NCBI GenBank assembly: GCA_014925825.1
Contig: JACGCK010000013.1
Coordinates: 496,001 to 560,000, forward strand
Reading direction: 5' to 3'
Source: Pholiota molesta
Lineage: Eukaryota > Basidiomycota > Agaricomycetes > Agaricales > Strophariaceae
DNA: 64,000 bases
The position numbers were made by a program, and so were the translations under genes. Positions 9,179 to 21,675 of this stretch are shown in pieces (positions within the stretch are counted from its first letter, which is position 1; every line of letters starts with the position of its first letter). Below the pieces are notes generated by a model. It made no database searches and was not told where the DNA came from. It was given only the letters and a program-made list of their open reading frames with translations.

Positions 9179-12100
9179 ATGAGCAATAACACTGGAGATC
9201 CATCTGAGGCCAGAAACCAGGAAAACCAAACGAAGGAAATCATTAGAGTTGCTAAGAGGGAGAAATGGAGAGACGATAGTAGGAGCAAAAGTACGGATGA
9301 TTTTTACTTAGTTGTCAAATTCTGCTAACATGTCAGATTGTTCAGAGTCAATGCCTGAGCATAGCATGCAGTCTCGGCCTGTGGAAACCACTGGCAGATC
9401 TAATGCCAAGAAGATTCCACTCTGGGAGCATGCAAAGCTCTCCATTCCTGATGGCAGGATCTCAGGAGTAGATGGCTACAGCTCCTCAAATGGCCACTTG
9501 GGCCCTCAGATGAAGAACTTGAATGCTCTCCCAGGTAAGTAGCATTATCTGGCCATATATTTAACATACTGATACTCGATATCCATCTTTGGTGTAGGTC
9601 CTTCTGAATTAGTCCAAACAGCAGCTGATCACGAATCATCAAATACTCCCAATAATTCCATAGGATCTCAAACGTCAAGTGGTTTTATAAATGGTGATAT
9701 CCCAATCGATGCAATCAAGACTGAATATCATGACAAAAGTGGTCGAAAAAATCTCGTCCGCATCGATAAATTTGAAGACTACCGAGATCAGGATATAGCC
9801 TCGAAGTTGTCAGTGCCTATAACGGATCCATGGCTCCCATTCCAATCTCGGATGGATTTCGAGTTTGCTGAAGTAGCTTTCGAAGCTTGTCTCAATAGAA
9901 GACAGATTGATAAGCTGATCCAAATTATCCATCGAGCAAAATCGGGTGAAGACAAGTTCAATATTACAACATATCAGCAACTTTGCGACAACTGGAACCA
10001 AGCTGCATCATGCTTAACCCCGGTATCTAGAATTACTTTTCTTCTGCCCGTTTATTCCGCATTAAATTTGTATCCTGATTCTTAGTTCAATAAAGAAACA
10101 ATACCTGTCTCATATAGAAATATTGAGGAAACCGTTGAGGTGTATACCCGGTCTCTTTGGGATTGGGCAATGGATCTTATATCAGATCCATTGATAGCTC
10201 CACATTTTGAATGGGATGCCCGTCGGCTATCTAAATACGATGGAGAGAAATTTGTAAGATTTGTCCATGGACCATCTACTGCAAATATAATGTGGAAAGT
10301 TCAGGTAAATAGTCATCCCATAATTTTTTTTCTGGGTATTTTTAACTTTTTTATTAGTCTCAACTACCGCCAAATGGAAAACCATTGGGATTTATCGTTT
10401 ACGTTGACAAAACATTGCTTTCAACATTTGGCACCAAAAAAGGTTATCCTGTCTATGCACGAATAGCAAATTTGCCAGAGTATATTAGAAATGGCCGTGG
10501 CTATGCAGGTGGTCGTCTTGTTGGCTGGTTACCAATTGTAAGTCTTATAAGTTTTACAACATAATTATATTGCCCTCAATTATTGAATAGCTTGAAGATG
10601 ATCCAAAGAATAAAGGATCAACTAACTATGTTAATTTCAAAAATGTTGTTTGGCATAAATCCTTTCAAAAGGTGCTTATAAGCATCAAGGATTACTCCTT
10701 TACTGGCTGTTGGACAACAGATGGATTGGCCCAAGATTTGTTTCTCTGGCCCTTTGTATATGCGGTATCGTCAGACTTTGAAGAACAGTAAAACTTTTCT
10801 CTTACTAAACTAATTTGACTACTAATATATATATTATTTAGATGCATTGTTGCTCTTATTCGGGGTCTCATGGGCCTCTGCCCTTGTCCAATATGCATGA
10901 TAAAGCGGCTTGCGCAATCCAATTTTGCTACGTTATGGCCTTTGCGAAATATGAATGATACACGCAAAATCATTCAACATGCTAGGGCCTTCAAAAAATC
11001 AAAAACAGGAATTGATGAATACCTCAAAGACTATGGTTTGCGGGATGTTGATGTAAGTAAAAATTTGCATTACTTATATTGATATATTGCACTAATATCA
11101 ATTCTGGCTAAAGAATGCCTTTTGGGAAATTCAATTTTCTGATCCTCATCAAATATTATCATTTGACCATATGCATAATTATCCCCATGGTCTTGGAGGT
11201 AAACATTTGTGGTCTGAACTTCAAAAATATATTAGTGCACAAGGTAGTGAAGCTGAACACAGTGTCGATGCTCAGTAAGTCACCTATTATATACCAAAAA
11301 CACATCTAAGTCATATTTTTAGAGCATCACAATTTCCTCGCTGGCGTGGGCTAAATCATTTTAACCATATAATGGGTATATCATTTTCTGATGCTATGAA
11401 GCTACAAGATATTGTTCAGGTAAGGTTATTAATTAGTTCTCAGGCTATTTACTTACTTGTATTGGAATTTCCAGATCAGTCCATTCATTACGCAGAGCAT
11501 TCTGACCAGAGAAGCTAGTCCAAATGGATATCTGTTACTCTGCTGTATTCGAAGATATCTGCATGTTGACTCCTACTTTTTGCGGGATCTTCATACTGAA
11601 GACACAATCACTGAAGGCAAGAAGGAGCTAAAAGAATTTTCAGATATGATGGAGGTTTGTACTACTAGTACTCTTGGTTTTTTTTGTCTAAAATCTTACA
11701 TTCCTCAAATGATTTCACTAGATTTACATTGAAGCAACATCTGATACAAGTTCAAAAGGATGGGATATTCCAAAAATGCATCTTCATAGCCATGCATTTG
11801 ATGATATTTTTGAAAAAGGAAATATGCAAGTCTATGATTCACTATTCAATGAACCAATGCATGGCCCTCTCAAAGATTCATACCTCCTTCGGACAAATTT
11901 CAAGAATGTTGATGGCCAGGTATAAATCTTGTAATTCTCGTTGACTTTCAAGCTATTTTGACACACAATCCACATGATTTATTCTTTTAGATACTAAAAG
12001 CTGACCATTGGGCATATACATCTGCTTATTTGCAAAATTTGATAGATTTTGTTGATGAAAATAGTGCGTATAATCAATGTTCTTCACTTCTGGACTCAAC

Positions 12101-12853
12101 ACTGACTTGTGTAATTTTTTGTGATTATAGAGCACAATGATTCTGAGATTGAGTCAGATATAGAAGGATCAAAGTACACGTTCAACAATATCACTCTAGG
12201 ATCTCGACAAAAGCCTATTACAATCCAAAGATTACTTGAGGATCATGCAAATGATGAAGCATTTAATCAATTTCAGCAAAAATTACAGAAATTTCTATCC
12301 ATTGAACTACAGGACATTTTGCCTGACCTTTTAACAATTCATTTGTCAACAAAGGTATAGTCTATTGATCCAATAGATTCTCGAAGCTGATATGATTTTT
12401 AAGATTACAGAATTTCACTTTATCAAGGTAGCATATGAGTCAAGAATTAACTGGAAAACATCTGTGGATTATCTGCGATGTTCTCCAAATTTCAATCATG
12501 CTGCGCGATATGACTGTGTGATCGTTGACACAACAAGTGGGGTCATATTTGCAAAGCTAGCGCTTGTGTTCACCATTCAGATATCTGGCAATATTTACCC
12601 TCTTGCCTTGGTACACCCATTCACACGCGAATACTTGAAGCCCAAGGACTCGATTCTGCTCGAGAAGGATAAAGACCTTCGCTTTCTTCGCCTGCGAAAA
12701 CTCAAAGACAAAAAAGCAGAATTCATATTTGCACGGTGTATCATTCGCGGCGTTGTCCTTGTGCCAGCACTTGACAAAGAGGATAATTATCTGGTCTTTG
12801 ATATGGCTGATACCGACATCACGGTCCGTGTAAGAGAAATTTTGGAATGCTAA
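9179..12853 (+). CDS. Plavaka-type transposase (CACTA-like DNA transposon), apparently intact
   Basis: Fourteen exons join without a frameshift into about 974 residues: 9179-9290, 9337-9534, 9598-10022, 10086-10304, 10358-10537, 10591-10787, 10842-11052, 11114-11274, 11323-11419, 11475-11654, 11722-11919, 11991-12063, 12131-12354 and 12404-12853. Diagnostic blocks in order are SLWDWAMDLISDP, RRLSKYDGEKFVRF, FGTKKGYPVYARIANLP, CWTTDGLAQDLFLWPFVY, a CPCPIC zinc-type cluster, SFDHMHNYPHGLGGKH, MHLHSHAFDDIF, and the C-terminal RYDCVIVDTTSGVIFAKLAL and NYLVFDMADTDI. These match the Plavaka transposase family of basidiomycetes, which acts in the nucleus to cut and move its element. The N-terminal 240 residues are Ser-, Asn- and acid-rich and poorly conserved. 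All introns have GT-AG ends. Element termini were not found. Confidence 0.85.
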
Positions 12854-13640
12854 CACTGTGGCTTTGAGTTTAGTATCTTGGAAAGGTACATATTCATTCT
12901 TCTGCCATTAAAAATGATCTAAACCATCGAACTACAGATTTTTGGATAACCTGTAACTGAATTCCCTCCTCTGGGTATCTACGAGGATTGTCACACGACA
13001 TGCGCACCCCCAATGACCGGCACATGGAGATGAAGGAGGTAAAAAGTCGGAGAAGGGTGCAGGCAAAAAGGAGAGAGAAGGAGCGCCGGCCGCGCGATCG
13101 AGTTGCGCGGGGTGTCGAGGGCCTCTGTGAGTCGACGCTGCGGTGGATTTGCGGAGGCGCTTGGAGGCGTTCAGTCGCAGCAGTGACCAATCACACGCGG
13201 CTGTCCTTTCAAGCTCACCGCCACCATCGCCATCGCCGTGCTGCCAGCACCCACTGCACGGCCGCCGCTCTGCCCGCCATCGCTAACCCTGACAGACCCA
13301 TCGATGCAGGGGGTATCGACCGTCGAGGGCTTGAGTTCGTGCGCGTCTGCAGGCCATCAAGTTCGGCATGACATCAACTCAATTTACGGATTATCTGGAC
13401 GACACTGGCGAGCGTCAGACTTCGCATCGCACGGATAAGCCGAGGTCGCGATCCACGGGCGCCACAGTGCGCAGGAGCCAACAAGTACGGACAGCGCGCA
13501 GCTTCCCGCGCGTCGTACTCGTGTTCGGTAATGCCAGCGTTGACCCGACGCCCGAGTCGACGACACCAGAAGGTGCGGCGTCGTGCCTCGCTGTTCGCAC
13601 CCGCTAATACCGCCACAACACGAGACGCCAGACTCGGCCA
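12854..13640. other. No gene recognised
   Basis: 3' flank of the transposase followed by GC-rich sequence with several overlapping Arg-rich frames on both strands. None shows a domain. Confidence 0.4.
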
Positions 13641-14010
13641 TCCGTCATACTCGTGCTGGTGGTTGGGTCGTTCCTGAGGTCCAACTATGGCCTGTCGATT
13701 GGTCGGCCGCGGCGCTCGCGAAGCACCTGCAGGGGATGGCACGTCGCCATCATCCCCCTACCATCTTCTTCCTACACCCCGGGCCCATCGTTGATCGTCC
13801 AGACTCGGAGAAGAACGAGAAAAGGCTCGTTGTTGCTGTTGACGCCAAGTTGACGCGACGCAGGTGCCTTCGCCGAATCACACATGCTGGCTGTGGGAAG
13901 CGTCGGTGAGATGAAATGGTCGGAGATGGGCACTTATCTGCTCATGCACGGCTCTGTGGATCCAAAACCGCCCACATCTATTATTGAAGGTGAGGGGCCG
14001 CTCTTCGGCT
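13641..14010 (+). pseudogene. Coding-like tract of unknown family, disrupted
   Basis: Blocks in different plus frames read as ordinary protein: GWHVAIIPLPSSSYTPGPS (about 13734-13790), KRLVVAVDAKL (about 13823-13855) and AVGSVGEMKWSEMGTYLLMH (about 13889-13948). Each ends at a frame change. I do not recognise the family. It could be the tail of an old gene preceding the Hsp70 copy. Confidence 0.3.
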
Positions 14011-14102
14011 TTCTCTTCATCCACCTTAACTAACATTCGTCTTTCCCAGCTAGTCCAAAACTCCGCCTAATTCTCTAGCACCTCTCCAGCCCTTAATACA
14101 CA

Positions 14103-14718
14103 ATGTCTTCCTCAAAAGCCATCTGTATTGATCTTGGCACAACCTCATCGTAAGTGCCCTGACTTCTAGTCTTCCCTGTTCGCTTCGATTTCTCATATGC
14201 TTTTCCAGGTGTGTTGGTGTCTGGCAAAACGATCGTGTAGAGATCATCGCCAACAACCAAGGAAACCGCACGACCCCCTCATATGTCTCCTTCTCCGACA
14301 ACGAGCGTCTGATCGGCGATGCCGCCAAGAATCAGGTCGCCATGAACCCCCACAACACGTATGTTTCATGTCTTCTATGTCCTTGCCTTATCGCTTGTAC
14401 TGATTCGTTTCTTTTCCTTTGACAGCGTCTTCGACGCGAAGCGTCTCATCGGTCGCAAGTTCGATGACCCAGAAGTGCAGTCCGATATCAAGCACTTCCC
14501 CTTCACCGTCTTCAACAAGGGCGGCAAGCCCTACATCCGCGTCGAGTACCGCGGTGAGCAGAAGGAATTCGTGAGTTTCTGCGTGCTTTATCTCTGCGGT
14601 GACGTTATCGATCCCTGAACCATTTCCTTATTTAGTCACCCGAAGAGATCTCGTCGATGATCCTCCTGAAAATTAAGGAGACCGCTGAGGCCTACTCGGA
14701 ACGACCATGAACAATGCT

Positions 14719-14750
<32 letters not shown>

Positions 14751-16090
14751 CCAGCGTCAGGCCACGAAGGATGCCGGAACCATCTCTGGCATGAACATCC
14801 TCCGTATCGTCAACGAGCCCACCGCTGCCGCCATCGCCTCCGGTCTTGACAAGAAGGTCCAGGGCGAGCGCAACGTGCTCATCTTCGATCTCGGAGGAGG
14901 AACCTTCAATGTGTCGCTCCTGACCATCGAGGAGGGCATCTTCGAAGTCAAGGCTACCGCTGGTGATACCCATCTTGGTGGTGAGGATTTCGATAACCGT
15001 CTTGTCAACCACTTCATCCAAGAGTTCAAGCGCAAGCACAAGGAGGGTCAGTTTCTATTATATTTTTTTTTGTAGGACTTATTGCTGATGCATTCCTGTC
15101 ATTTTAGATCTCTCTGCCAACCCCCGTGCTGTCCGTCGTCTGCGCACTGCTTGCGAGCGTGCCAAGTGTACCCTCTCTTCCGCCACCCAGACCTCCATTG
15201 AAATCTACTCTCTCTTCGAGGGTATCGATTTCTACACCTCCCTCACCCGTGCCCGCTTCGAGGAGCTGTGCCAGGACCTCTTCCGCTCGACCCTCGAGCC
15301 CGTCGAGAAGGTCCTCCGCGACTCCAAAATCGACAAGGGCAACGTCCACGAAATCGTCCTCGTCGGTGGTTCCACCCGTATCCCCCGTATCGTCAAGCTC
15401 GTGTCCGACTTCTTCAACGGCAAGGAGCCCAACAAGAGCATCAATCCCGATGAGGCCGTTGCTTATGGTGCTGCTGTCCAGGCTGCCATCCTCTCTGGTG
15501 ATACCTCTGAGAAGACCCAGGATCTCCTCCTCCTCGATGTCGCTCCTCTGTCCCTCGGTATAGAGACTGCTGGTGGTATTATGACCCTCTCATCAAGCGT
15601 AACACTGCCCCACCAAGAAGTCTGAGATTTTCTTGACCTACTCTGACAACCAGCCCAGTGTGCTCATCCGATGCCAATGGTATCCTCAATGTCTCTACCT
15701 CTGACAAAACTGCCGGCAAGTTGAATTAAACCCATCACCATCACCAACGACAAGGGCCGTTCCTCCAAGGAGGAGATCAAGCACGGCCTCAGGTCGTACG
15801 CGTACAACTTCCGCAACTCGCTCAACGACGAGAAGCTCGCGGACAAGTTCAACGCTGCTGACAAAAGCAAGCTCGTGGCTGGTGTCAACGAAACAATCCA
15901 ATGGCTCGATGCTTCGCGAAAGGCCTCAAAAGATGAGTATGAGACCAAGCAAACGGAGCTTGAGAGCGTCGCCAAGTATGTTTATTCATAATTGTATCCC
16001 TTCCTCTCGTCATACTTACCATTCTTCTAGCCCTATTATGCAAAACTCTATGGTAGGAGGTCGACTAATCACCCTGCTTCTCGTTTCAGT
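14103..16090 (+). pseudogene. Hsp70 (SSA-type) copy, decayed
   Basis: Cytosolic Hsp70 chaperone sequence is clear: [11 protein letters not shown] and [20 protein letters not shown] (exons split at 14151), [65 protein letters not shown] and [16 protein letters not shown]. Introns at about 14151-14208, 14358-14425, 14571-14636, 15047-15107 and 15976-16030 are kept, so it is a DNA-level duplicate, not a retrocopy. Defects are: one base missing at about 14696 in the codon series for AYLGTT, a shift near 15590, loss of most of the substrate-binding beta domain between NQPSVLI and DANGILNV (about 15665), a stop after TAGKLN, a second deletion after SKEEI, and loss of the normal tail. The two domain-sized gaps mark real decay. 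The usual DLGGGTFDVS Asp is Asn here. Confidence 0.85.
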
Positions 16091-16458
16091 CTGATTCACA
16101 TGTTTTCTTCTCTCATCCATCATCATCTTATGAAAACCGTGCTCAATATGATGATGCCAATGTAATGAATAGCATAGAACACAATTATTGATCCCTTTTT
16201 TTGCTCTTCAAGTCTATCTGTTTGTTGCTTTTCTTCTCTTTAATTCCCTGACACTTGGGGTTGACCGGGGACCCTCCGATTTTGAGTTGCCCTTTTTTGG
16301 AAATTTGTGATTTGTAATCATTGGTCAGCAAGTATTTTTGCCTTTTGTTCAACTTTTGTTGACCGTTTGTTGCTTTCCTCTATAACATATTACTCCATAA
16401 CATATTATTGCCAAGTTCCAACTTCATCTATTAGATTGCTACTACTTAACTTCGACGG
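16091..16458. other. No gene recognised
   Basis: T-rich 3' flank of the Hsp70 copy and 5' flank of the DUF6698-like gene. A 20-bp repeat containing TAACATATTA appears at about 16384 and 16398. Confidence 0.4.
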
Positions 16459-18712
16459 ATGGGACGTGCCAAGGGCCGAGTTCGGTTCTCACCAGAATCT
16501 GACCATGAAACTATTGAGATCAATGAAGATGATTTTTCGAGTTCATCATCATCGGAAGTTGAAGGACCTACGCACAAATCTACAGGAGGAAAGAAATCAG
16601 GGAAAGGTCCAAAAGGAGGGTTGAATGGGAAGGATAAAAGCCGTAAGGTAGATTCAGAAAAGTCTGACAAGCGTGGCAAAGGCAAAGAACGTCAGCTGGT
16701 ATGTTGCAAGACTTAACACTGCACTATTTTTTGAGTAGCAGTAGCACCTCTGAGACTATTCACTTACCACGTTTCTGTTTCTCAAAAAAAATAAGGTACT
16801 CACGAGCTCTGAATCCGGCTCCAACTCAGAATCTGACGACTTAGAGCAAGCCGAAGAACATCCCAATAAGTCAACAAAGAGCTCGCACCGGCGTCGCGAT
16901 GTTATAAAGCAGACGGGCCATCAGCGTAGTCCTGATGATGCTATGGCCACAGTTGAAAAGGTAAAAAGACCTAAGCATTACATAGTATTAATATGATTAA
17001 CCATTGCGCAGGTGCTCAAAGATACTCAGCTTCAAGCAGACAAGGTTGCGATTGAGAACAAGCAGCTCAAAAAAAAGATTGCGGAATACAACGTCATGTT
17101 AGCGAATCAAACGAAGCCATCGGAAGATTCAACAGATACTCGGGAAAGTAAGAAGGCAATGGCAATGGACTTGGACGTCGAGAGAATCGCACTTGAAGGA
17201 CGCAAGTTCGGAGTAATGAATGAGATTTTTATTGAATATCGTTCATTTCTGTTGAAACAGCCAGACTGTGATGCATCCGCCTCAGACCGTTACAAGTCTG
17301 CCTCATCTAGTGCCGATGGTATTGTTGCAGAACTGTACGATGCAGTTCCAGAGGATCTACACAAGCCAATGCGGAAAAACATCCTCTTTCGAAATACGGT
17401 ATGATTCTATTCATTAATGACTTCTAATATCTAGTTACTGATCTTACAATTTTAGTTTGTTAAAAGTTTGAACGACAACCGCCGCCAGATCATAAGTAAG
17501 CTGCGGAAAGACATAGCACCAAAAGTGTTCGAGCAGCCAAGATCTTATTACGAGCCCGAGCACGATAGAACTAAGCTGCTTCAATTCAAAGAAGCTATTT
17601 ATCGGAAGGACAAGAACGGAAAATTTAAACCATTTTCCAAATTTGCTCCGATTCTTTTTCCAGGTGGCGATTATAAGAATATGGAGAAACTATTTCAATG
17701 CAGACATCTTGCACTTGTAAGTCGGAAAACCTTGCTTTAGACAAGCTTATTCAAAGCTTGAATTGTTTTAGATGTTGCGAGGCATTCTTTTTGGAACAGC
17801 ATCATTAAATGGCAAAAAAGGAGGCCCTAAGACTCAAGGACAACTGTGGGGGGTTGACGGTGTAACACCTGGCGCGATTGCATTTGTTGCAACCACTGTA
17901 AGCAAATTAAGTGATGTTCTGGGAATTGGAATAATCAAGAACGACTTTCATAGGCTATTTTTCTTCACTCAAGCGACAGCACTCTTGCACCCATTGGAAA
18001 AACATCAAACATCCCTTATCAAGAAATCTTTGATGCATACAAATCTATTCTTTTCATCAACAGCAACAACGATGATCCTATTACCGAAGAATTGTTTCGA
18101 TATTATAACAAAATAGTCTTTGGATGGTGGCTAAATGGTAAAAAGTTAGTGGACAGTGAGGGTGATGAAGATATGGAAGATAGTGGAATCGAAGATGCAA
18201 TTCGCAGAGTAGATAAATTCCTACTTGAGGACGAGGCTCGGACTGGCACAAAGGCATTTGCAAGTTTGTTCAATCTTTTCATTATTTTCAAATGTTCATT
18301 CGTATTTCTATCACTACAGGACAATCACGAGCCTAATCTCTCTGATAGCGACATTCAGCTAGACCCACGAACCGAAAAAGACAGAGAATTGGAAGGGGAT
18401 AGTAATGCAGATTCCACCCAAGACGTTGTTGCAGACGTCTCAATCCTCCCAGACTTGGATCCTCCCAATACTGCACAAACGACATCAGAAGGAATTACTG
18501 CAGTTGGTTCTCATACTCATCTTGCAAGTGAACCTCAACTTGATAGGGCTCCGAGTCCTACACACCACGATGATCACCAGCCAGACTTAGACGCTGATTT
18601 GCCAGCAGATCCTCCACAAGCTGCCAATGCAAGAGGAAAAGGTCGTGGTCGTGGTCGTGGTCGTGGAAGGGGACGCGGAAATGGACGTGGAAGAGGTAAA
18701 AGAGGCACATAG
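16459..18712 (+). CDS. DUF6698-like protein with Arg-Gly tail
   Basis: Six exons join in phase 0 throughout: 16459-16698, 16796-16960, 17012-17398, 17456-17716, 17772-17897 and 17954-18712 (about 645 residues). The N-terminus is Ser-, Lys- and acid-rich, followed by a coiled coil (KVAIENKQLKKKIAEYNVML). A conserved core then shows FAPILFPGGDYKNMEKLFQC, DGVTPGAIAFVATT, and a C-terminal part with PYQEIFDAYKSILF and FRYYNKIVFGWW. I associate the TPGAIAF...Y core with the agaricomycete DUF6698 family, whose function is unknown and which is often found near transposons. The tail (about 18630-18710) is a GRGRGRG repeat, a feature of RNA- or DNA-binding proteins. No frameshift is needed. A short extra intron near 18264 was considered but breaks the frame. 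Confidence 0.65.
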
Positions 18713-19699
18713 AGGTCAAGGAGTTGGGATTTACAACGATGATAATTAGTAAATGTTGCAACGCTGTCGCAACCAAGTCGCAACAGCTTGCGGACGTTTG
18801 AATTTCGTTGTTACTTCATTGTTACTCCGTTGTTACACTATGTCACGCCATCATAACATGGTTGCCCGCGTTGGAAATTCTAGCACGTGTTGTGATGCGT
18901 CACACCGCATCATGATGGCTTTTCAGATTTTCCGACCTAATAGGACCGTAATGCAGGATGCTATATCAATTGCAATGCAAGTTAATCAAGAGGCTTCATT
19001 CTGCACGAAGAAGGGGAGTCCCACCAGCAATGTAGTTGCGAGTTTGAGCCTCCATTTAGGCAAGGGCTATTCTCGCCGAAATAGCTTCGGACTAGACAGA
19101 GAGAACGAAGCAAGGCAGCATGGGAATTATTGATGTCATGGCGTGCAGCTTATAACGCAGCCCCGTATGCCAATAATAGCCAGGAGTGTCAAGCGACATC
19201 AAGACATTTTTGACAGGTAAGGATGAAGTCCTGATGTAGGATGAATAGAATGCACATATACGGTGTTCTTCGACAATGTCCGGTAATGATGCTACTAAGA
19301 AGATGTAAGTTCATCAGAATATAAGTAATAGTGACTTCGAGATACAAGTAGGAACGTACGTCACAAAAAATATAGGAGCAGCCAGCGATCATCACGAAGT
19401 CAGACAATATCTCCAGATTGCGGTGAACGGACCCCGTCGAGTTGCGCAAGTGAGCTTATTCAGGCAGACAAGTTCATGAATATAACCAAGAGCTCGAAAT
19501 AGAACATAATGACCTTCAAGTTTTGTGAAAAGAGGATAGAACTGCTGTACAAATGTCTCGATGCCAGGTAACGCGCTAATGGATCAGGAAAATCATGTCA
19601 GTCAAGGGATTAAAGGTGATTCATGACGATGCGGTCACACGCAATAAATAACTCACAACCGTTCGAGGACAGCTATTCCCAGCAATACAGCGAAACGTC
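18713..19699. other. No gene recognised; GTTAC-type repeats near the start
   Basis: At 18806-18840 the motif (A/G)TTGTTAC occurs three times in about 35 bp, beside GTTGCAAC and GTCGCAAC motifs at 18753-18785. This looks like transposon subterminal repeat sequence. The rest holds scattered short frames only. Confidence 0.4.
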
Positions 19700-20245
19700 T
19701 TTTTTCGAGATCATATCGTTATGTATTGATGGGGCGAGCCATGACTGATAAGCGTTGGACGTGAGCGAGCCGCGTTCAAAAAGCCGCAGCGGCGCAGAGG
19801 ATATTCCAGATGATTCTCGAGCCTATTTCGCATACTAAGGAGTAAATTTTGGTACATAGCTGATGGGATTTTGATCTGCAAGGTCAGAAAGGCGAACCAA
19901 AGAGAGACCGAAAGCCAGGCATCTTGTAAAGTGTAAACAGGTTCCTGTGATGTTGTTCTCAGCTGAACACGGATGGTAAATATGGGTTTCCTGGAAGTAT
20001 GTAAGATTGCGGTAAAATCGGGAAATGATTTGTAAACACCAACCACGGCAAGAGATTCCTTGTGCTTTCGAGATAGTGCCAATCACCTCTGCTTGAGGTT
20101 TAACAGTTGTGCGCTTTGCATTTTGGACAATGAGATCCAACAGAATGAAAGTCAGAGAAAGCAATATGTTCAATCTTAGCATTACAAGGGCTAGAAAGCC
20201 AAGGCTAAGTAAATCAAGTGTATGAATATTCAAAAATTAAGGGGG
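19700..20245 (-). other. Possible minus-strand coding tract, hydrophobic start
   Basis: A minus-strand frame opens with hydrophobic residues (LGFLALVMLRLNILLSLTFI, about 20150-20210). A second frame continues with a Trp-, Phe- and Leu-rich stretch (LQDAWLSVSLWFAFLTLQIK, about 19875-19935). It may be a small membrane protein with an intron near 20090. No family is recognised and no full model could be built. Confidence 0.25.
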
Positions 20246-20420
20246 CGGCAGAATAAAAACAATGGAAGATACCATATACACGGTGAAAAGATTCTTAATC
20301 TAGACCAGAACAAGCAATAAACGGACATGACAGACGGAGAGCGAATTGGTCGGTACAACAAGTCCGCACATGAATTACGCATGGAAAGTCCTGATGAGTA
20401 CCCTGCAGCTGCGCAGGCGT

Positions 20421-21675
20421 TTAGGCAGCTGCAACAGGTGCAGCGGACGTCGTAGCGTGTTCGGCTTCACCATCGGGGTCGCCGTCTGCATCCATATCGG
20501 CGTCATGCTCGGGCGGGAACTGGATGTCGGTAGCGTAACGGAACGCTTCATCTGGGTCATTTTCTGCAGATGATCGTTAGTCGATTTTTTTATCAACAAC
20601 CAATTGAAGGCCAACCTTTATTGGACCCTCCAAGGCTAGAAGCCCCGTCACCGAGACCGCCTCGACCACCATTAACAGCAGCCAACACTGCATCCTCTTC
20701 CTCGCCCTCTCCGTCAGCGGTTCCGTCCGCAGCTCCGAATCCTCCTTGGCGTCCGTTTTTCCGCTTTTGCAGATGCACGCCGTCAAAGACCTCCTTGCTC
20801 TTGCTTGGCGGCGCAGTAGCATCGGCGTTCTTTTTCGGTCGACCCCTGCCACGTTTCACGGGATTTCCTTCAGCGTCGACTGCAGGCGCTGCTGGCTTGG
20901 GCTTGGGCTTTGCCCTGGGAGGTTTGGGATCACTCTTCCTGGGCCGACCCCGCCCGCGTTTCGATGTCGCGCCTTCCTGCGCCTCGGCCGTGCCAGCTCT
21001 CCGTCTTTCGTCTCCGCGGGCTCGCTGATTTCTACATTTTTGGCGCCAGCCTCGCTGGTTTCTCCTTCGTTCGCTCCGGCTGTGCTGGCCTCGCCTTCGT
21101 TCGCCCCGGCTTTCTCTGCGTTGTCGGACACGGCAGGTGCGGCCGTCGTGCCTTCAGGGATGCTCTTCCGTGGCCGTCCTCTCCCTCGTTTCACTGGAGT
21201 GCCCTCATCAGCGCTCGCGTTCAGGCTCTTCCGTGGAGTGCGTTTGGGTGTTTGGCCCTTCTCTTCCCTGACCTTAACGCGTTTGAAGCCCTTGTAGCGA
21301 GTGTTGTAGCCATCCGGATCTTCATCATCGGCAGTGTCCTCGTCCGCCCTAGTCCTTTTCGCGGTGGAAGGTTGTTCCGCCGTTCCAACGGATTTACGTG
21401 GTGAGTTCTGCGCCTGACTTTGCACTTTCTCCACGGCGGCATCAACTAAAAATCAATAGGGTGTCAAAGGCAGCATTCAGTGAGATAGAAATTCAATACT
21501 CACGAGTACGAGTCTCCACATCGCGGAGAAACTCAATCATCTCTTCTTTGCGGCCTCCACCAGGAAAACTCGATGGGCCCTCGTTGGAATTGGAAGCCTG
21601 GATGAGCTGAGAGCATACGAGGCGCAGACATTCTGCTTTTAACAGATCCCAGGGGAATTGGCTGTGCTTCCCCAT
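20421..21675 (-). CDS. AT-hook protein (chromatin-associated, inferred)
   Basis: Three minus-strand exons, 21675-21504, 21445-20616 and 20563-20421, give about 381 residues once one base is restored. The N-terminus (MGKHSQFPWDLLKAECLRLV) is a conserved-looking helix-rich domain. The middle is Lys-, Thr- and Glu-rich. Three AT-hook cores, KRGRGRPRK, KRGRGRPRK and KRGRGRPKK, lie near 21190, 20945 and 20850; this motif binds the minor groove of AT-rich DNA. The acidic tail reads FRYATDIQFPPEHDADMDAD. A single missing G near 20998 (GAGGCT read as GAGCT) shifts the frame between KDGE and GTAEAQEG, and the downstream AT-hooks are intact in the next frame. I take this as a likely sequence error. The gene is probably real. 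Confidence 0.7.

Noticed and set aside
8652..13190. CACTG...CAGTG ends as termini of the Plavaka element
   Set aside because: CACTGCAG near 8715 and GCAGTG near 13180 share only the first few bases and have no matching flanking duplication.
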